From NCBI GenBank assembly GCA_023431055.1, contig JAEYXX010000019.1, positions 11,112-75,111 on the forward strand: DNA of 64,000 bases, written 5' to 3'. Position numbers and translations under genes: made by a program. This DNA comes from Pseudomonadota bacterium. Its GTDB lineage: Bacteria; Pseudomonadota; Gammaproteobacteria; Pseudomonadales; Pseudomonadaceae. The notes beneath the pieces were generated by a model. The model was not told the DNA's origin. It saw only the letters and a program-made list of their open reading frames with translations, and did no database searches. How positions within the stretch are numbered: position 1 is the stretch's first letter; each line of letters begins with the position of its first letter. Below, piece after piece: positions 1 through 8,290 of this stretch.

Positions 1-2527
1 GCTCGGCACGGATCGGCTCCAGCGTCGGCAGGATCTGCTTGGTCAGGCTGGCCGGCTGCTCCTTGCCGTAGACATCGGCCCGCACGGTGACGTTGGGCAG
101 GCGGTTACGGTGCCAGATGATGCCTTCCTCGAAGCCATATTCCAGCGTCGCCACCTGCGACAGGGCCACGCTACGGCCGCTGTCGGTCGGCACCGCCAGG
201 CTCGGCAGCAGGCTCAGCGCCTTGCGCTCCTGCGGCGTGCCACGCTGGAGTATCTCGATCAGCTCATTACCTTCGCGGTACTGGCTGACGCTGGTGCCCG
301 ATAGCGAGCCCTGCAAGAAGCGCGACAATTCAGCGGTGTTGACCCCCAGGGCGCGCGCGCGATCCTGATCGATGTTGAGGATCACCACCTTGCTCGGCTC
401 CTCCCAGTCCAGATGCACGTTCACCACATGCGGGTTCTCGCGCACCTTGTCCGCTACCTGTCGAGCCAGGGCGCGCACCTCGTCGATATGCTCGCCGCTG
501 ACGCGGAACTGGATCGGATAGCCTACGGGTGGGCCGTTCTCCAGGCGGCTGACGCGGCTGCGCAGCGCTGGGAACTCGTCGTTCATGGTCTGGATCAGCC
601 AGGTACGCAGGCGCTCGCGCTCCTCGATGCTCGACGCCAGCACGACGAACTGGGCGAAGCTCGCCGCCGGCAACTGTTGATCCAGCGGCAGATAGAAACG
701 CGGTGAGCCGGTGCCGACGTAAGCCACGTAGTTATCGATGCCTGGCTGCTCCTTGAGCAGTTGCTCCAGGCGACGCACCTCGGCCTCGGTGGCGCTTAGC
801 GAGGCGCCCTCTTCCAGCTTGATATCGACCATCAGCTCCAGGCGACCGGAGGCCGGGAAGAACTGTTGCGGCACGAAGCGAAACAGCAATACCGAGCCGA
901 CGAACAAGCCGATGGTCAGCAGGATGACGATGCCGCGATGGCGCACACACCACTGCACCGTGGCGCGTACGCGGCGATAGAACGGGGTCGAGTAGGGATC
1001 ATGCCCCGCATCGCTGCCACCGTGTTTCGCCGCGTGCAGCTTGGCCAGATCCGGCAGCAGCTTGTCGCCCAGATAGGGCACGAACATCACCGCGGCGATC
1101 CACGATGCGATCAGCGAGATGGCCACCACCTGGAAGATCGAACGGGTGTACTCGCCGGTGCCGGACTGCGCGGTGGCGATGGGCAGAAAGCCTGCGGCGG
1201 TGATCAGGGTGCCGGTGAGCATGGGGAACGCGGTGCTGGTCCAGGCGAAGCTGGCCGCCTTGAGGCGGTCATAGCCCTGCTCCATCTTGATCGCCATCAT
1301 CTCCACCGCGATGATCGCGTCGTCCACCAGCAGACCGAGGCCGAGTACCAGCGCGCCGAGAGAGATCTTGTGCAGGCCTATCCCCAGGTAGTACATGGCG
1401 GCGAAGGTCATCGCCAGCACCAACGGGATCACCAGGGCCACCACCAGGCCCGTGCGCAGACCTAGGGAGAAGAAGCTGACCGCGAGCACGATCACCAGCG
1501 CCTCGACCAGCACCTTGACGAACTCACCCACACCGGCCTTCACCGCCGCCGGCTGATCCGACACCTTGCGCAGTTCCATGCCCAGCGGCAGGGTCTGCTG
1601 CAGGCGCGCGAACTCGCCCTCCAGCGCCTTGCCCAGCACCAGGATGTCGCCGCCGTCCTTCATCGACACGGCAATACCGATGGCATCCTCACCCATGAAG
1701 CGCATGCGCGGTGCAGGTGGATCGTTGAACCCCCGCTTGACCTCGGCGACATCGGCAATGCGGAAGGTGCGATCACCGACGCGAATGGGGAAATTGCGAA
1801 TCTCCTCCACCGACTCGAAGCGCCCGGTCACCCGTAGCTGGATACGCTCGCTGGACGTCTCGAAGAAGCCGGCCGCCGCCACCGCATTCTGCGCCTCCAG
1901 CGCCTGCTGCACGGCAGACAAAGGCAGGCCCAGGGTCGCCAGCTTGGTGTTGGACAGTTCGATCCAGATCTTCTCGTCCTGCAGGCCCACCAGCTCGACC
2001 TTGCCGACGTCCTTGACCCGCTGCAGTTGCAGCTGCAGGCGGTCGGCATAGTCCTTGAGCACCGCGTAGTCGAAACCGTTGCCGGTCAGCGCATAGATGT
2101 TGCCGAAGGTGGTGCCGAACTCATCGTTGAAGAACGGCCCCTGGATGCCGGGCGGCAGCGTGTGGCGGATGTCGCTGATCTTCTTGCGTACCTGGTACCA
2201 CAGCTCGGGAATCTGCGAGCTGCGCATGGAGTCGCGCGCCATGAAGGTGACCTGCGACTCACCCGGGCGGGAGAAGCTGGTGATGCGGTCGTACTCGCCG
2301 GTCTCCATCAGCTTCTTCTCGATGCGCTCGGTGACCTGGCGCGAGACCTCTTCGGCGCTGGCACCCGGCCAGTTGGTGCGAATCACCATGGCCTTGAAGG
2401 TGAAGGGTGGGTCTTCGCTCTGCCCCAGCTTGGTGTAGGACAGCGCCCCCACCACGGCGAACAGCAGCATGATGTAGAGAACGATCTCACGATGGCGCAG
2501 CGCCCAGGCAGACAGGTTGAAGCTCAT
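1..2527 (-). CDS. RND efflux transporter permease, MexK-like (3' end off window)
   Basis: Inner-membrane proton-driven drug or solute pump of the resistance-nodulation-division family. About 842 residues are visible of roughly 1020 usual for the family; the C-terminal part runs off the left edge. It begins with ATG at 2527 (MSFNLSAWALRHREIVLY), has a first membrane helix, a large periplasmic loop, then a helix carrying LGLGLLVDD, the paired aspartates of the proton relay, followed by the second half beginning at WCVRHRGIVILL. Only 6 nt separate it from the adaptor gene upstream, so the two form one operon, facing a TetR gene. No outer-membrane channel gene is seen, as in mexJK of P. aeruginosa, which borrows OprM. 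The mexK identity rests on gene order (mexL-mexJ-mexK next to rsmJ) and is likely but not proven. Confidence 0.93.
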   Translation of the reverse strand, partial: MSFNLSAWALRHREIVLYIMLLFAVVGALSYTKLGQSEDPPFTFKAMVIRTNWPGASAEEVSRQVTERIEKKLMETGEYDRITSFSRPGESQVTFMARDSMRSSQIPELWYQVRKKISDIRHTLPPGIQGPFFNDEFGTTFGNIYALTGNGFDYAVLKDYADRLQLQLQRVKDVGKVELVGLQDEKIWIELSNTKLATLGLPLSAVQQALEAQNAVAAAGFFETSSERIQLRVTGRFESVEEIRNFPIRVGDRTFRIADVAEVKRGFNDPPAPRMRFMGEDAIGIAVSMKDGGDILVLGKALEGEFARLQQTLPLGMELRKVSDQPAAVKAGVGEFVKVLVEALVIVLAVSFFSLGLRTGLVVALVIPLVLAMTFAAMYYLGIGLHKISLGALVLGLGLLVDDAIIAVEMMAIKMEQGYDRLKAASFAWTSTAFPMLTGTLITAAGFLPIATAQSGTGEYTRSIFQVVAISLIASWIAAVMFVPYLGDKLLPDLAKLHAAKHGGSDAGHDPYSTPFYRRVRATVQWCVRHRGIVILLTIGLFVGSVLLFRFVPQQFFPASGRLELMVDIKLEEGASLSATEAEVRRLEQLLKEQPGIDNYVAYVGTGSPRFYLPLDQQLPAASFAQFVVLASSIEERERLRTWLIQTMNDEFPALRSRVSRLENGPPVGYPIQFRVSGEHIDEVRALARQVADKVRENPHVVNVHLDWEEPSKVVILNIDQDRARALGVNTAELSRFLQGSLSGTSVSQYREGNELIEILQRGTPQERKALSLLPSLAVPTDSGRSVALSQVATLEYGFEEGIIWHRNRLPNVTVRADVYGKEQPASLTKQILPTLEPIRAE

Positions 2528-2533
2528 GCCGGC

Positions 2534-3637
2534 TTACTCCTTGGCGGCCAGTTCGACATTGCGATTGTCGCGATCCACAGGGCGCACCTTCTGGCCCTCA
2601 CGCAGCATCTGGACGCCAGCTGCCACCACCCAGTCGGAAGCGGAAAGCCCTTCCAGCACCGGCACGCTGTCGTCACCGTAGGCGCCCACACGGACCGGCC
2701 GACGCTGCACGGTGTGCTCGCTGGGGTCGATGACCCAGACGAAGGACTGGCCCTGCTCGGCGCTCAGTGCCGACAGCGGCACGGCCAGCGGCACCTCGCC
2801 ATTGCTGGCGATGAATACGCGGGCGCTCTGGCCCAGTTCGGCCGGCACCTTGCCTTCACTGAAAGCGACACGAGCGGCGAAGGTACGCGACTGCGGATCG
2901 GCCGCCGGCGCCATTTCGCGAATGCGCCCGGGGAAACGCTGGTCGGGCTGCGACCAGAGTTCCACCTCGACGGCCTGACCGATCTGAAAACGACCGAAGC
3001 TCTGCTCCGGCAGGCTGATGGACACCTCGCGCTCGCCATCGGCGGCCAGGGTAAAGACTGTCTGACCCGCCGCTACCACCTGCCCGACCTCGACTGCACG
3101 GCGGGCGATCACCCCGTCCTGTGAGGCGCGCAGTACGGCATAGTCGGCCTGATTACGGGCCACGTCGTACTCGGCCTTGACCTGTTTCAGTCGGGCTTCG
3201 CCAGCGCGGTACTGATTCTCGACGTTGTCGAACTGCGAGCGGCTGACCAGATTGCGCCCCAGCAGCGCCTTGTAGCGCTCACGCTCGGCACGCACGGTCT
3301 GCAGGTTAGCCTCTGCCGCTGCCATCTGCGCGCGGGTGGCTTCCAGCTGCAGACGTACGTCCTGTGGGTCCAGCTCGGCCAGCGCCTGGTCCTTCTTGAC
3401 CCGATCACCGACATCCACCATGCGCTTGCTCACCTTGCCGCCGATGCGGAAGGCCAGTTCCGGCTCGTAGCGCGCGCGCACCTCCCCGGGATAGCTGTCG
3501 ACCAGAGCGGTGGCCGGCTGTGGCTGCACCACCATGGCCGGGCGAACCGGCTGTTCGGCCTGCTCACCATTGCCACAGGCAGACAACACGAAGACCAGAC
3601 CCAGAGAAGCGACCAGAGGAAGAGCGTGGCGGGACAT
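2534..3637 (-). CDS. RND efflux periplasmic adaptor lipoprotein, MexJ-like
   Basis: Membrane fusion protein (HlyD family) that links the inner-membrane pump to an outer-membrane channel. 367 residues from the chosen ATG at 3637. An in-frame upstream start at 3694 exists, but starting at 3637 puts a lipoprotein signal at the very N-terminus (MSRHALPLVAS, lipobox LSAC, lipid-accepting Cys near residue 21) and has AAGG about 9 nt upstream. The protein shows the lipoyl half-motifs flanking an alpha hairpin (residues about 60-190) and a beta-barrel region (ISLPEQSFGRFQIG). It is the first gene of the operon with the permease and is divergent from the TetR gene, so it is probably repressed by that TetR. 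Confidence 0.92.
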   Translation of the reverse strand: MSRHALPLVASLGLVFVLSACGNGEQAEQPVRPAMVVQPQPATALVDSYPGEVRARYEPELAFRIGGKVSKRMVDVGDRVKKDQALAELDPQDVRLQLEATRAQMAAAEANLQTVRAERERYKALLGRNLVSRSQFDNVENQYRAGEARLKQVKAEYDVARNQADYAVLRASQDGVIARRAVEVGQVVAAGQTVFTLAADGEREVSISLPEQSFGRFQIGQAVEVELWSQPDQRFPGRIREMAPAADPQSRTFAARVAFSEGKVPAELGQSARVFIASNGEVPLAVPLSALSAEQGQSFVWVIDPSEHTVQRRPVRVGAYGDDSVPVLEGLSASDWVVAAGVQMLREGQKVRPVDRDNRNVELAAKE

Positions 3638-3742
3638 GTGTAAGACCTTTCGGAGAAGGTTTGGGGCTGGCGCCGGCAGCGGGCGACGCGACAACCGTCG
3701 GCGCTTGCGGAATTGCCCTTTGGAATATTTGTACTGCCGGGT

Positions 3743-3771
3743 ATAGTAAAAATAGCAAACTCGCCAGTCCA
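3743..3771 (-). promoter_or_regulatory. Candidate promoter of the efflux operon in the divergent intergenic region
   Basis: On the minus strand TGGACT (3771-3766) and TACTAT (3748-3743) lie 17 bp apart, each matching 4 of 6 bases of the sigma-70 -35 and -10 consensus. On the plus strand TATAGT at 3742-3747 sits over the same bases and could be the -10 of the TetR gene. Overlapping divergent promoters would let one bound repressor control both directions. Prediction only; no transcript start is known. Confidence 0.4.
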
Positions 3772-3787
3772 GTATTAAAATTCGCCA

Positions 3788-4423
3788 ATGCCCAAGAAAT
3801 TGTTACAACCTACCGGCCCCGGCCGGCCGAAGGATCCCGCCAAACGCCTCGCCATTCTCGAGGCGGCCAAGAGCCTGTTCCTGCGTAACGGTTACGACGG
3901 CAGCAGCATGGACGCCATTGCCGCGGAGGCCGGAGTTTCCAAGCTCACTGTGTACAGCCACTTCACCGACAAGGAGACGCTGTTCTCCGCGGCGATCAAG
4001 GCCAAGTGCGAGGAGCAACTGCCGGAGCTGCTGTTCGAGCTACCAGATGACGTGCCTTTGGAAAGTCAGCTACTGGGAATAGCCCGCGGCTTTCTGGCGC
4101 TGGTCAACAGCCGCGAATCGGTGGAGATGCACCGGATGATGATCAATCTGGCCAGCCAGGGCTCCAAGCTGTCGCAGATGTTCTACGAGGCTGGCCCGAA
4201 ACGGGTGCAGGAAGAGATGGAAGTGCTACTGCACAAGGCGGCTCAGCGCGGCCTGCTGAGCCTGGACAATCCGCAGCTGGCCGCCGATCATTTTTTCAGC
4301 CTGCTCAAGGGCGGCGCGCATTTCCGCTTGCTGATCGGCTGCGGTGAGCCACTGAGGGGTGAGGCGGCAGAACGTCATGTGCAGGACTCGGTGCAGCTGT
4401 TTCTGCGCGCCTATCGGTCCTGA
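3788..4423 (+). CDS. TetR/AcrR-family repressor, MexL-like
   Basis: DNA-binding repressor of 211 residues, the usual TetR size. The N-terminal helix-turn-helix covers about residues 20-65, with AIAAEAGVSKLTVYSHF as the recognition segment and FTDKETLF following, as in AcrR/MexL proteins. The C-terminal ligand and dimer domain is helical. It is transcribed away from the efflux adaptor across a 150-bp gap, the standard layout for local control of a pump and of itself. The size (MexL is about 212 residues) and position next to rsmJ fit MexL of P. aeruginosa. The inducing ligand cannot be read from the sequence. Confidence 0.9.
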   Translation: MPKKLLQPTGPGRPKDPAKRLAILEAAKSLFLRNGYDGSSMDAIAAEAGVSKLTVYSHFTDKETLFSAAIKAKCEEQLPELLFELPDDVPLESQLLGIARGFLALVNSRESVEMHRMMINLASQGSKLSQMFYEAGPKRVQEEMEVLLHKAAQRGLLSLDNPQLAADHFFSLLKGGAHFRLLIGCGEPLRGEAAERHVQDSVQLFLRAYRS

Positions 4424-4439
4424 ACGCTGACGGCGCGCC

Positions 4440-5225
4440 CTACGCGCCGGCTTCCAGCTTCTTCTTCGGATAGATGTCGTAACGGCTGGATTTGCCCTCC
4501 AGCACATAACCCGGCTTGCTACCTTCGATGGCCGGCGCCTTGCGCGGACGTTTGACCACCACCCGATGGGTGGCCAGCGCCAACGCTGCCTCGAGTAACG
4601 CCGGCGCGTCGAGATCGTCGCCGACGAAAGGGCGGAACAGACGCATCTCCTTCTTCACCAGCGCGCTCTTGTCACGATGCGGGAACATCGGGTCGAGGTA
4701 GATCACCTGCGGCGCCTCGCCCTGCCAGGCGCGCATCAGCTCGATGGCGTTGCCAGTGAGCAGGCGCATGCGGGCGACGATGGGCGCCACGTCGAGATCG
4801 CGCGCTGCACGTTGCAAGCCATCCTCCAAGAGCGCCGCGACCAGCGGTTGGCGCTCGATCAAAGTCATGTCGCAGCCCAGACTGGCCAGCACGAAGGCAT
4901 CGCGCCCCAGCCCGGCCGTGGCATCGAGAATGCGCGGGCGAATGCCCGACTGCACCCCTACGGCCTTGGCGATCATCTGCCCGCTGCCGCCGCCGAACTG
5001 ACGCCGATGGGCCGCCGCACCCTCGACGAAATCCACCCGCACCGGGCCCGGGGCCTTGTCGCCCAACTCGACCAATTGCAGCCCGTCATCGCCCAGCTGC
5101 AAGGCGAACTCGGTTTCCCCCTCGAGCGCCAGGCCCAGGCGTGACGCCCATTGGGCGGCCGCTTCGGCGTACTGAGGATGAAGGGCTTGGATACGGATGC
5201 TGGCGTTGTGCCACTCGTCGGTCAT
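4440..5225 (-). CDS. rsmJ: 16S rRNA (guanine1516-N2)-methyltransferase RsmJ
   Basis: S-adenosylmethionine-dependent methyltransferase that modifies G1516 of 16S rRNA. 261 residues with the ATG at 5225 ([13 protein letters not shown]); a GTG start 8 codons earlier at 5249 is possible but would exceed the usual length. The SAM-binding loop is [17 protein letters not shown] and the catalytic-type motif is [14 protein letters not shown], both characteristic of the YhiQ/RsmJ family. The C-terminus is Lys/Arg rich ([13 protein letters not shown]). It converges on the TetR gene with 16 nt between stops and diverges from the calcium-loop protein gene at 5332. Confidence 0.93.
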   Translation of the reverse strand: MTDEWHNASIRIQALHPQYAEAAAQWASRLGLALEGETEFALQLGDDGLQLVELGDKAPGPVRVDFVEGAAAHRRQFGGGSGQMIAKAVGVQSGIRPRILDATAGLGRDAFVLASLGCDMTLIERQPLVAALLEDGLQRAARDLDVAPIVARMRLLTGNAIELMRAWQGEAPQVIYLDPMFPHRDKSALVKKEMRLFRPFVGDDLDAPALLEAALALATHRVVVKRPRKAPAIEGSKPGYVLEGKSSRYDIYPKKKLEAGA

Positions 5226-5331
5226 TGGCTCGTTCTGCTCAAAAATCACTCAAAGCATCGACCGCGCGGCCGATATCGAAGAAGCGGCATTCTGCCAGAC
5301 CCGGCCGCCGACAGCCGCATCGAGTGTGAAC

Positions 5332-6099
5332 ATGTTCGACGCTCTATCCGCTCCGCGCCCCAGCAGCAGCCCTGCCAGCCCTCGCTCACTGAACGAGGAG
5401 CTCGATAATGCAGCGAATGAATCGATCAACTATCAGATTCTGCGCCGTACTCTGGGTATCGAAAACGAGCAAAAGCCTGGCGAGATTGTCCGCGAGCTAA
5501 GGCAAACAGCAGAACCACTGCCCATCTCCGACAGCGCAGCGACCGTCAGCCAGGCGGTGATCGAGCAGCGCGGTCTGGAGCTGAATGTCAGCACTGGGCA
5601 GTCGCCGCAACAGGTCGATCCACTGGTGCTGGACTTGGCTGGCAACGGCTTTTCCACCAGCGGCCTGAGCCGGCCGGTGCGCTTCGATCTGGATGCCGAC
5701 GGGCGCCTGGACTCGATCAGCGTGCCCACTGGCGACGACGCCCTCCTGGCACTGGATCGCAACGGCAATGGGCGTATCGACGATGGCCGCGAGCTGTTCG
5801 GCGATCAGCACGGTGCCGCCAATGGCTTCGCCGAACTGGCACGCTTCGACGACAACGGTGACGGCCGTATCGATGCCGCCGATGCCGTGTTCGACAAGCT
5901 GCGCCTGCTGCGTTTCGACGAGTCGGGGCGCCAGCAGCTACAACCGCTGAGCGCCGCCGGCGTCAGCGCCATCGATCTGCGCGCCCACGACGTCAGCATC
6001 GCCCTGGGCGCTTACGATCAGATTGCGCAATTGGGCCGTTTCGAATTCACCGATGGGCGTAGCGGACAGGCCGCCGATTTGTTGTTGGCCAAGCGCTAG
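5332..6099 (+). CDS. Hypothetical protein with EF-hand-like calcium loops
   Basis: 255 residues from ATG 5332 (MFDALSAPRPSSSP); the open frame continues upstream but the rsmJ gene starts there. The N-terminal 95 residues are low complexity, with no signal peptide. From residue 97 it reads PLVLDLAGNGFSTSG, a segment common in RTX-type and dockerin-like secreted proteins, followed by three Asp-rich loops: DLDADGRLD (119-127), DRNGNGRIDDG (142-152) and DDNGDGRIDAAD (173-184). These fit Ca2+-binding loops with Asp/Asn at positions 1, 3 and 5. A calcium-dependent, possibly secreted or surface role is inferred; the exact function is unknown. It is followed by a palindromic repeat before the convergent extensin-like gene. 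Confidence 0.8.
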   Translation: MFDALSAPRPSSSPASPRSLNEELDNAANESINYQILRRTLGIENEQKPGEIVRELRQTAEPLPISDSAATVSQAVIEQRGLELNVSTGQSPQQVDPLVLDLAGNGFSTSGLSRPVRFDLDADGRLDSISVPTGDDALLALDRNGNGRIDDGRELFGDQHGAANGFAELARFDDNGDGRIDAADAVFDKLRLLRFDESGRQQLQPLSAAGVSAIDLRAHDVSIALGAYDQIAQLGRFEFTDGRSGQAADLLLAKR

Positions 6100-6125
6100 G
6101 GATGGCGAAAGCTTTTTCGTTGCCG

Positions 6126-6176
6126 TAGGGCGGGTGCAACCCGCCATTGCCGCTATGGCGGGTTGCACCCGCCCTA
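6126..6176. repeat. REP-like palindrome, copy A
   Basis: Two perfect 21-nt inverted arms (6126-6146 and 6156-6176), reading TAGGGCGGGTGCAACCCGCC and its complement, around a 9-nt loop. It lies between two convergent genes (stops at 6099 and 6192) and could also stop transcription from both sides. The same arms recur at 31044-31096 with a different loop of the same length. Confidence 0.9.
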
Positions 6177-6191
6177 GGGATCGCAAGCGTC

Positions 6192-6899
6192 TCAGCGACA
6201 CATCCGCCACATGCCCATGTCCACGTGAAAATGATCACGATGGGCGGCGTTGTATTCCGGCCCCAGGGTGACGTTGAAGCTGTCGCAGGCCGCCTCCTGC
6301 ACCAGACGTAGAAAGCGCGCCTTGTCGCCCTCCCCTGGCCAGTCGTGAAGCACGCTGATGCGCCGGCCGTCGCGCAGGCGAAAGCCGACCATGTCCAGCG
6401 CGTTGGCATAGGAATGCTGGCTGGGCCGCTGGCTGCCGGCAATGCTGCGGCAGGCGAAACTGCCGACGTGCTCGATACGGGTCACCGCCTGACCGAACAC
6501 CGCCTGCGCAGCGGGTTGCAGACCGTGGCGTTCGAACAGGGCGAAGCTCACCGCCAACGGACAGGTGGCCATGAAGCTGCTGCTCAGGCCGACGTTGGCG
6601 CCCTGGATGCGCACGGCATTTTCGATCGGGCAGCCGGGATGCGGCGTGCTGCCGGGAAGGCGCGTAAAACGCAGATCGGACGTAGCCAGAGCCAAGTCGC
6701 ACAGCTCACGATCCCCGCTCAGGCGCCAGAGTTTGAATGGGGTCAGCAGGTTCGGCGTTTCTCGCACGTCCAGCGGCGCCCAGGGGTTGAAGCGCGGCGC
6801 CACCTCGACCCAGCCACGCCACAGCGCTACCAGCAGCGCTGCGCCCAGCAGCAGAGAGAGAAACAGCAAACGGCCGATTATCCGTATCAGCATATCCAT
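6192..6899 (-). CDS. Extensin-like domain protein, membrane anchored
   Basis: 235 residues from ATG 6899. One N-terminal membrane segment (LIRIIGRLLFLSLLLGAALL, near residues 4-23) is followed by an exported domain. Features of the bacterial extensin-like C-terminal family include a Cys-rich core, HSYANALDMVGFRL near the middle, and NAAHRDHFHVDMGMW at the end; the conserved His/Asp set resembles metal-binding peptidases of the D-Ala-D-Ala / VanY type. A cell-wall hydrolase role is therefore possible but not shown. It starts 7 nt after the DUF72 gene stop, so the pair is likely cotranscribed. Confidence 0.82.
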   Translation of the reverse strand: MDMLIRIIGRLLFLSLLLGAALLVALWRGWVEVAPRFNPWAPLDVRETPNLLTPFKLWRLSGDRELCDLALATSDLRFTRLPGSTPHPGCPIENAVRIQGANVGLSSSFMATCPLAVSFALFERHGLQPAAQAVFGQAVTRIEHVGSFACRSIAGSQRPSQHSYANALDMVGFRLRDGRRISVLHDWPGEGDKARFLRLVQEAACDSFNVTLGPEYNAAHRDHFHVDMGMWRMCR

Positions 6900-6905
6900 T
6901 CTCAA

Positions 6906-7775
6906 TCAGAGCAGACCGAGCTGCTCCAGTTCCGGCTCCGTCTGCAACACCGGCAACTCGGGCAGGCCCGGCAGGCGCTGCATCAGCTGCTGGTGAAAAC
7001 GCCGCGCCAGCTCGGGCGCCAGGCGATTATCGGAAGTATGCGCAAAGACGTAGGGAGCGAGCCCCTGCTCGATCCAGCCGGCGACCTTGTCCAGCCAGGG
7101 CTGCATGAAGGGATCGTTGACCAGCAGTTCGGGATGGCCGATGAAACGCAGCTGTGGGCTCTGGCTGAACGCGGTGGGCCGAGTCGGCAGGCGCGGTTTC
7201 TTGGCCTGCGCATGGAGCACGGCCGGGTCCTGCGAGTCGCAACTGAACAGTGCACGCGAGTCCAGGCAGATGCGCTCGATACCACGCTCGTGCAGCAGGC
7301 GATTGAGCACGCGCTCGGCATCGCCCTTGGCGAAGAAGTCCGGGTGCCGCACCTCGATGGCCAGCGGCCAGTCGCCCCACTGCTCGATGAATGCAGCCAG
7401 CTCGGCCAACCGTGATGGACCGAAGGCTGCCGGCAGTTGCAGCCAGTAAGGCGCAACCCGAGCGCCAAGCGGCGCCAGCAGCTGGCGGAAATGCGCGACC
7501 TCGTCGAGCTGCTGGCAAAGATCCTCACTATGGCTGATATCGCGGGGCAACTTGGCGCAGAAACGAAAGTGCGCCGGCATCGCCAACGCCCAGCGAGCCA
7601 CCGTTTGCTCGTTGGGCCTGGCGTAGAACGTGGTGTTGCCCTCTACCGCATTGAACACCTCGGTATAGCGACCGAGAAAATCCGTGGGGCGCGTGTCCTG
7701 CGGATAGAGCGTCGCACGCCAGGCGGCTTCGCTCCAGGATGGACAACCAAGAAAATAGGGAAGCGCAACACTCAT
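6906..7775 (-). CDS. DUF72 (YecE-like) family protein
   Basis: 289 residues from ATG 7775 (MSVALPYFLGCPSWSE). The family has a TIM-barrel fold. Hallmarks visible are GCPSWSEAAW at the N-terminus, FNAVEGNTTFYARPNEQTV, FRFCAKLPRDISH and LAIEVRHPDFF. The biochemical role of DUF72 proteins is unsettled. An upstream in-frame start (7814) is less likely, because homologous N-termini begin close to the GCPSW motif. It leads directly into the extensin-like gene. Confidence 0.88.
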   Translation of the reverse strand: MSVALPYFLGCPSWSEAAWRATLYPQDTRPTDFLGRYTEVFNAVEGNTTFYARPNEQTVARWALAMPAHFRFCAKLPRDISHSEDLCQQLDEVAHFRQLLAPLGARVAPYWLQLPAAFGPSRLAELAAFIEQWGDWPLAIEVRHPDFFAKGDAERVLNRLLHERGIERICLDSRALFSCDSQDPAVLHAQAKKPRLPTRPTAFSQSPQLRFIGHPELLVNDPFMQPWLDKVAGWIEQGLAPYVFAHTSDNRLAPELARRFHQQLMQRLPGLPELPVLQTEPELEQLGLL

Positions 7776-7828
7776 CGATCTATGTAGCGGACCTGGCTGA
7801 GGGGCGTGAACCACGCCATGAAACGGGG

Positions 7829-8173
7829 TTACGCGTAAAGGTCGAGGCCGAGCACTTCCTGCGCGTCGTAGTCGTTGGCGTATGCGGCGGTGGTGCTGTA
7901 GCTGGCCAGCGCCTGAGCGGCACGGTTGCTCAGCGCGGGCTGTTGATAACCCAGATCCTGCGATCGAGTCGGCAGACTGTCGGCGTTACTGCTGCTGGCC
8001 TGTACACGGCGAATCTGCGGGGTCTGCTCGAGCCCCTGGCTGCTGGCCGGAGCAGCCGGCTGCTCACGCTGCGCCTCGATCTCCCGCTGCGCCTCACGAT
8101 AGGGCGTGACCGCAGTCCCCGAGCGGGGGCCGCGATCTGGCGAGTAGGAAGGTAGGTAACCGTCGATCCGCAT
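7829..8173 (-). CDS. Conserved Pseudomonas hypothetical protein
   Basis: 114 residues from ATG 8173. Low-complexity, Gln/Ser/Ala-rich and polar, with no signal peptide or membrane helix; the C-terminus YDAQEVLGLDLYA is the most structured-looking part. The ATG follows immediately after the stop codon of a 38-codon frame (8174-8290) that itself overlaps the tsaB stop. All three therefore look translationally coupled. No family is recognised; it occupies the position of a small hypothetical gene beside tsaB in P. aeruginosa. Confidence 0.75.
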   Translation of the reverse strand: MRIDGYLPSYSPDRGPRSGTAVTPYREAQREIEAQREQPAAPASSQGLEQTPQIRRVQASSSNADSLPTRSQDLGYQQPALSNRAAQALASYSTTAAYANDYDAQEVLGLDLYA

Positions 8174-8290
8174 TCAGGATTGCTCGGTGGACTCGGCTGG
8201 ACGATGGGCAGTGCTGGCAATGTAGCGGCGGGCACCGCACTTGGCAAATGCCAAGGGGTTCTTGACGTCAAACATCCGACCAGCTGTCAT
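8174..8290 (-). CDS. Small ORF, 38 residues, coupled to tsaB
   Basis: A frame too short for usual gene calls. ATG at 8290-8288 overlaps the tsaB stop as ATGA, and its TGA at 8176-8174 abuts the ATG of the 114-residue gene at 8173. It reads MTAGRMFDVKNPLAFAKCGA and continues RRYIASTAHRPAESTEQS. A second ATG (8275) would give MFDVKNPLAF. About two thirds of third codon positions are G or C, as in neighbouring genes. No family is recognised. The packing on both sides favours a real translated gene; without comparison to other species this remains an inference. Confidence 0.55.
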   Translation of the reverse strand: MTAGRMFDVKNPLAFAKCGARRYIASTAHRPAESTEQS

